This document shows, piece by piece, positions 63,866 through 64,000 of a DNA stretch of 64,000 bases (within the stretch, counting starts at the first letter, position 1; each line of letters begins with the position of its first letter). Location: NCBI RefSeq assembly GCF_036588685.1, contig NC_086378.1:23289578-23353577 (forward strand), written 5' to 3'. This DNA is from Mytilus trossulus. Its lineage: Eukaryota; Mollusca; Bivalvia; Mytilida; Mytilidae. The notes beneath the pieces were generated by a model, which saw only the letters and a list, made by a program, of their open reading frames with translations, ran no database searches and was not told where the DNA came from. The position numbers were made by a program, and so were the translations under genes.

Positions 63866-64000
63866 TTGTATTTATGATAGAATGAAATTGCTTTCAATTT
63901 TAAGATCTGAAATCTGAATTAATAACTGAATTCAAATTCATGATATATCATATGTAGAGTAAACTGGATCTTAAATTACTGAAATAACTATTATGATTTC

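Overview
This window is nuclear DNA from an animal. It is AT-rich and gene-poor, with coding exons split by GT-AG introns and several families of short dispersed repeats. I recognise many of these repeats from memory as types common in marine mussels (Mytilus and relatives): the 'two-arm' SINE-like units, the CGCGCGTTTCGTCTACA family, the TGACCTTGACCTCATTTTCA family and the GGGGCCAAAAAGGGCCC family. A bivalve mollusc is therefore the most likely source. That identification is recall plus inference; no search was run.

Four protein-coding genes can be assembled exon by exon with consistent phases and splice sites. (1) 22039-29369, + strand: a 279-residue tetraspanin in six exons, with every intron in phase 0. 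(2) 38354-41432, - strand: a 141-residue small multi-pass membrane protein in three exons, resembling the TMEM272-like family. (3) 44748-49562, - strand: a 418-residue coiled-coil protein in ten exons, possibly a BAR-type helical region followed by an SH3-like C-terminus. (4) 51418 to beyond the window end, + strand: the RNA pseudouridine synthase RPUSD2, nine exons and 344 residues visible, with the catalytic RLDR motif and the 3' end cut off. Genes 3 and 4 are divergent, with about 1.86 kb between their start codons. The genes share no obvious pathway.

The first 22 kb hold no confident gene. The main structure there is a 3.64-kb foldback-type element (4373-8015). It has inverted arms of about 0.9 kb, a 6-bp flanking direct repeat (GTTTTG), and arrays of 18-bp palindromes (ATGTCGTAATTACGACAT type) near both tips. 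Several smaller inverted-repeat elements (668-773, 8961-9120, 13183-13822, 15697-15898), a tRNA-derived SINE head (about 9828-10025) and one unplaced coding-like ORF (1585-1839) are also present.

Between 29.4 and 38.3 kb lies repeat-rich intergenic DNA, including a tandem duplication of about 650 bp (32532-33880) and several copies of the dispersed families. A 1.37-kb element with nearly identical inverted ends (41577-42945) lies about 145 bp upstream of the start codon of the TMEM272-like gene.

The RPUSD2 introns hold the other notable structures. Intron 3 carries a hAT-like nested insertion and a 1.35-kb array of about 58 copies of a 23-bp unit (55941-57290). Around exon 5, the exon end together with its splice donor is triplicated in tandem (59136-59485). 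Intron 8 is mostly dispersed repeat.
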